Positions 63,252 to 64,000 of a DNA stretch of 64,000 bases are shown piece by piece. Under the pieces are notes generated by a model. That model made no database searches and was not told the origin of the DNA. It saw only the letters and a program-made list of their open reading frames with translations. This stretch comes from an uncultured Collinsella sp. (lineage in GTDB: Bacteria; Actinomycetota; Coriobacteriia; Coriobacteriales; Coriobacteriaceae). The position numbers and the translations under genes are program-made. The stretch covers positions 1 to 64,000 of the forward strand of contig CAAEEB010000103.1 in assembly GCA_900754745.1 (NCBI GenBank), written 5' to 3'. Positions within the stretch are counted from its first letter, which is position 1, and each line of letters begins with the position of its first letter.

Positions 63252-64000
63252 TCACGGTCGCTGGCATCGCATCGCAAAGCCATTCGCACTCGGCGTGACG
63301 GTAATGTCGCCGTGTTCGATGGTGCACGCGAATGCGCCACCCGCATCGCGAACCGCATCGATGCAGGCATCGGATGGATGGCCGTAGCGGTTGCCCTCGC
63401 CCGCACTCGCGATAGAGAGCTCGGGCTTAAGCGTGCCCAGCAGGTCTGTGTCGACGGAAACTTTTGAGCCATGATGCCCCAGCTTGAGCACATCGATATC
63501 TCCCACCTCCCGTACAAACTCGCGCTCCTGATCGAGCTCGGCGTCACCAGTAAGGAGCACACGCAAGCTCTTGCCTTCCTGAGCGTAGGAGAGCAGCAAA
63601 ACAAGAGAGTCCTCATTGCCCTCGCCATCCACCGTGTCAAACGGCCACATCACACGTGTCCGAAATGCGCCGATATCGACCGTGTCTCCGCAAGCCACCT
63701 GCCGATACGTTACGCCAGGGCGATTCAGGACCTCAGCAGGCGCGCCGTCAAGCGCATCGGCCGCGACCACAATGGTTCCAACCGAAAACTGATCGAGCAC
63801 ATCGGGAAAACCACCCCAATGGTCTTCGTCCCAATGTGTCACGAAGACGGCGTCGATATGGTGGACGTTATTGCGAACCAACGCCGACACCACGCGCTCA
63901 TCGAGCCCACAGTCCACGAGCGCCACGGTCCCACCCTGACGAACCAGAATCGCATCGGCCTGCCCCACATCGAGCACCGTCACCGAAGGCGGCGCGAATC
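63252..64000 (-). CDS. comEC: ComEC/Rec2-type protein, C-terminal metallo-beta-lactamase domain (partial)
   Basis: The reading frame is open to the window edge, so the N-terminal part (expected competence channel helices) is outside. The visible ~248 residues are a metallo-beta-lactamase-like domain: VTVLDVGQADAILV, THWDEDHWGGFPDV, LTGDAELDQE and LGHHGSKVSVDT. This matches the C-terminal part of ComEC, the DNA uptake channel, which usually starts this domain with DVGQGDA. The Gly-to-Ala change in DVGQADA is small. A stand-alone hydrolase cannot be excluded without the missing part. Confidence 0.85.
   Translation of the reverse strand, partial: FAPPSVTVLDVGQADAILVRQGGTVALVDCGLDERVVSALVRNNVHHIDAVFVTHWDEDHWGGFPDVLDQFSVGTIVVAADALDGAPAEVLNRPGVTYRQVACGDTVDIGAFRTRVMWPFDTVDGEGNEDSLVLLLSYAQEGKSLRVLLTGDAELDQEREFVREVGDIDVLKLGHHGSKVSVDTDLLGTLKPELSIASAGEGNRYGHPSDACIDAVRDAGGAFACTIEHGDITVTPSANGFAMRCQRP

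Noticed and set aside
63252-64000. stand-alone metallo-beta-lactamase hydrolase
   Set aside because: The frame is open past the window edge, starts with the DVGQxDA segment typical of the ComEC C-terminal domain and sits beside holA; a partial comEC is more likely.

Overview
The window looks like a stretch of core chromosome from a high-GC Gram-positive gut actinobacterium of the class Coriobacteriia, most likely Collinsella or a close relative (inferred from gene content and protein character; no search was run). It mixes traits usual in Firmicutes (RNase Y, RNase J, SpoVS, a LysM protein divergent from lexA, a DegV/DUF1836 pair, DUF512 next to der) with actinobacterial ones (a CDP-alcohol phosphotransferase, GarA-like FHA and FtsR-like MerR cluster). 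I see no phage, insertion sequence, CRISPR array or resistance island; nearly everything is conserved housekeeping.

From 1 to 22.5 kb all genes are on the + strand. They are: a tRNA-Ala end and terminator; an ABC-F ATPase, a small membrane protein and a site-2 protease; scpA-scpB-rluB; cmk-plsC-ispH; a DUF512 radical-SAM-like protein with der, plsY and gpsA; rpe, a cysteine desulfurase, a NIF3 protein, a zinc-ribbon coiled-coil protein and coaBC; tRNA-Pro; the pgsA2-garA-ftsR cluster; apt; an NlpC/P60 wall hydrolase; and degV.

The 22.5-26.2 kb section is the switch zone. It has convergent degV and DUF1836 genes with matching operator-like palindromes, a dif-like 28-mer at the end of trxB, a glycolipid-type glycosyltransferase, and a 464-base gap filled with large palindromes, two of which share a common core but carry different self-complementary arms. 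Gene polarity and the orientation of a GGGGGAG heptamer both flip here, so this may be the replication terminus.

From 26.2 to 64 kb almost everything is on the - strand. Read in transcription order (right to left): comEC (cut by the window edge), holA, rpsT, lepA, dus, hemW, an unusual membrane-anchored DnaJ, dnaJ, mtaB, phoH-ybeY-dgkA-era-recO, rpsO, pnp, rnj, ftsK, a RodZ-like protein, yajQ, rimO, pgsA, a CinA-C protein, recA-recX, rny, a GHKL ATPase, spoVS, miaB-miaA-hflX, then the lexA/LysM SOS divergon, nrdR and dut. lexA and the DUF1624 gene are the only + strand genes there.

The themes are phospholipid synthesis (plsC, plsY, gpsA, two CDP-alcohol phosphotransferases, dgkA), RNA processing and decay (rny, rnj, pnp, ybeY, miaA, miaB, mtaB, rluB, dus), ribosome GTPases (der, era, hflX, lepA), chromosome segregation (scpAB, ftsK) and the SOS response (lexA, recA, recX and a probable division inhibitor, with four LexA boxes visible). 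Most genes abut or overlap by 1-20 bases, so long operons are likely.
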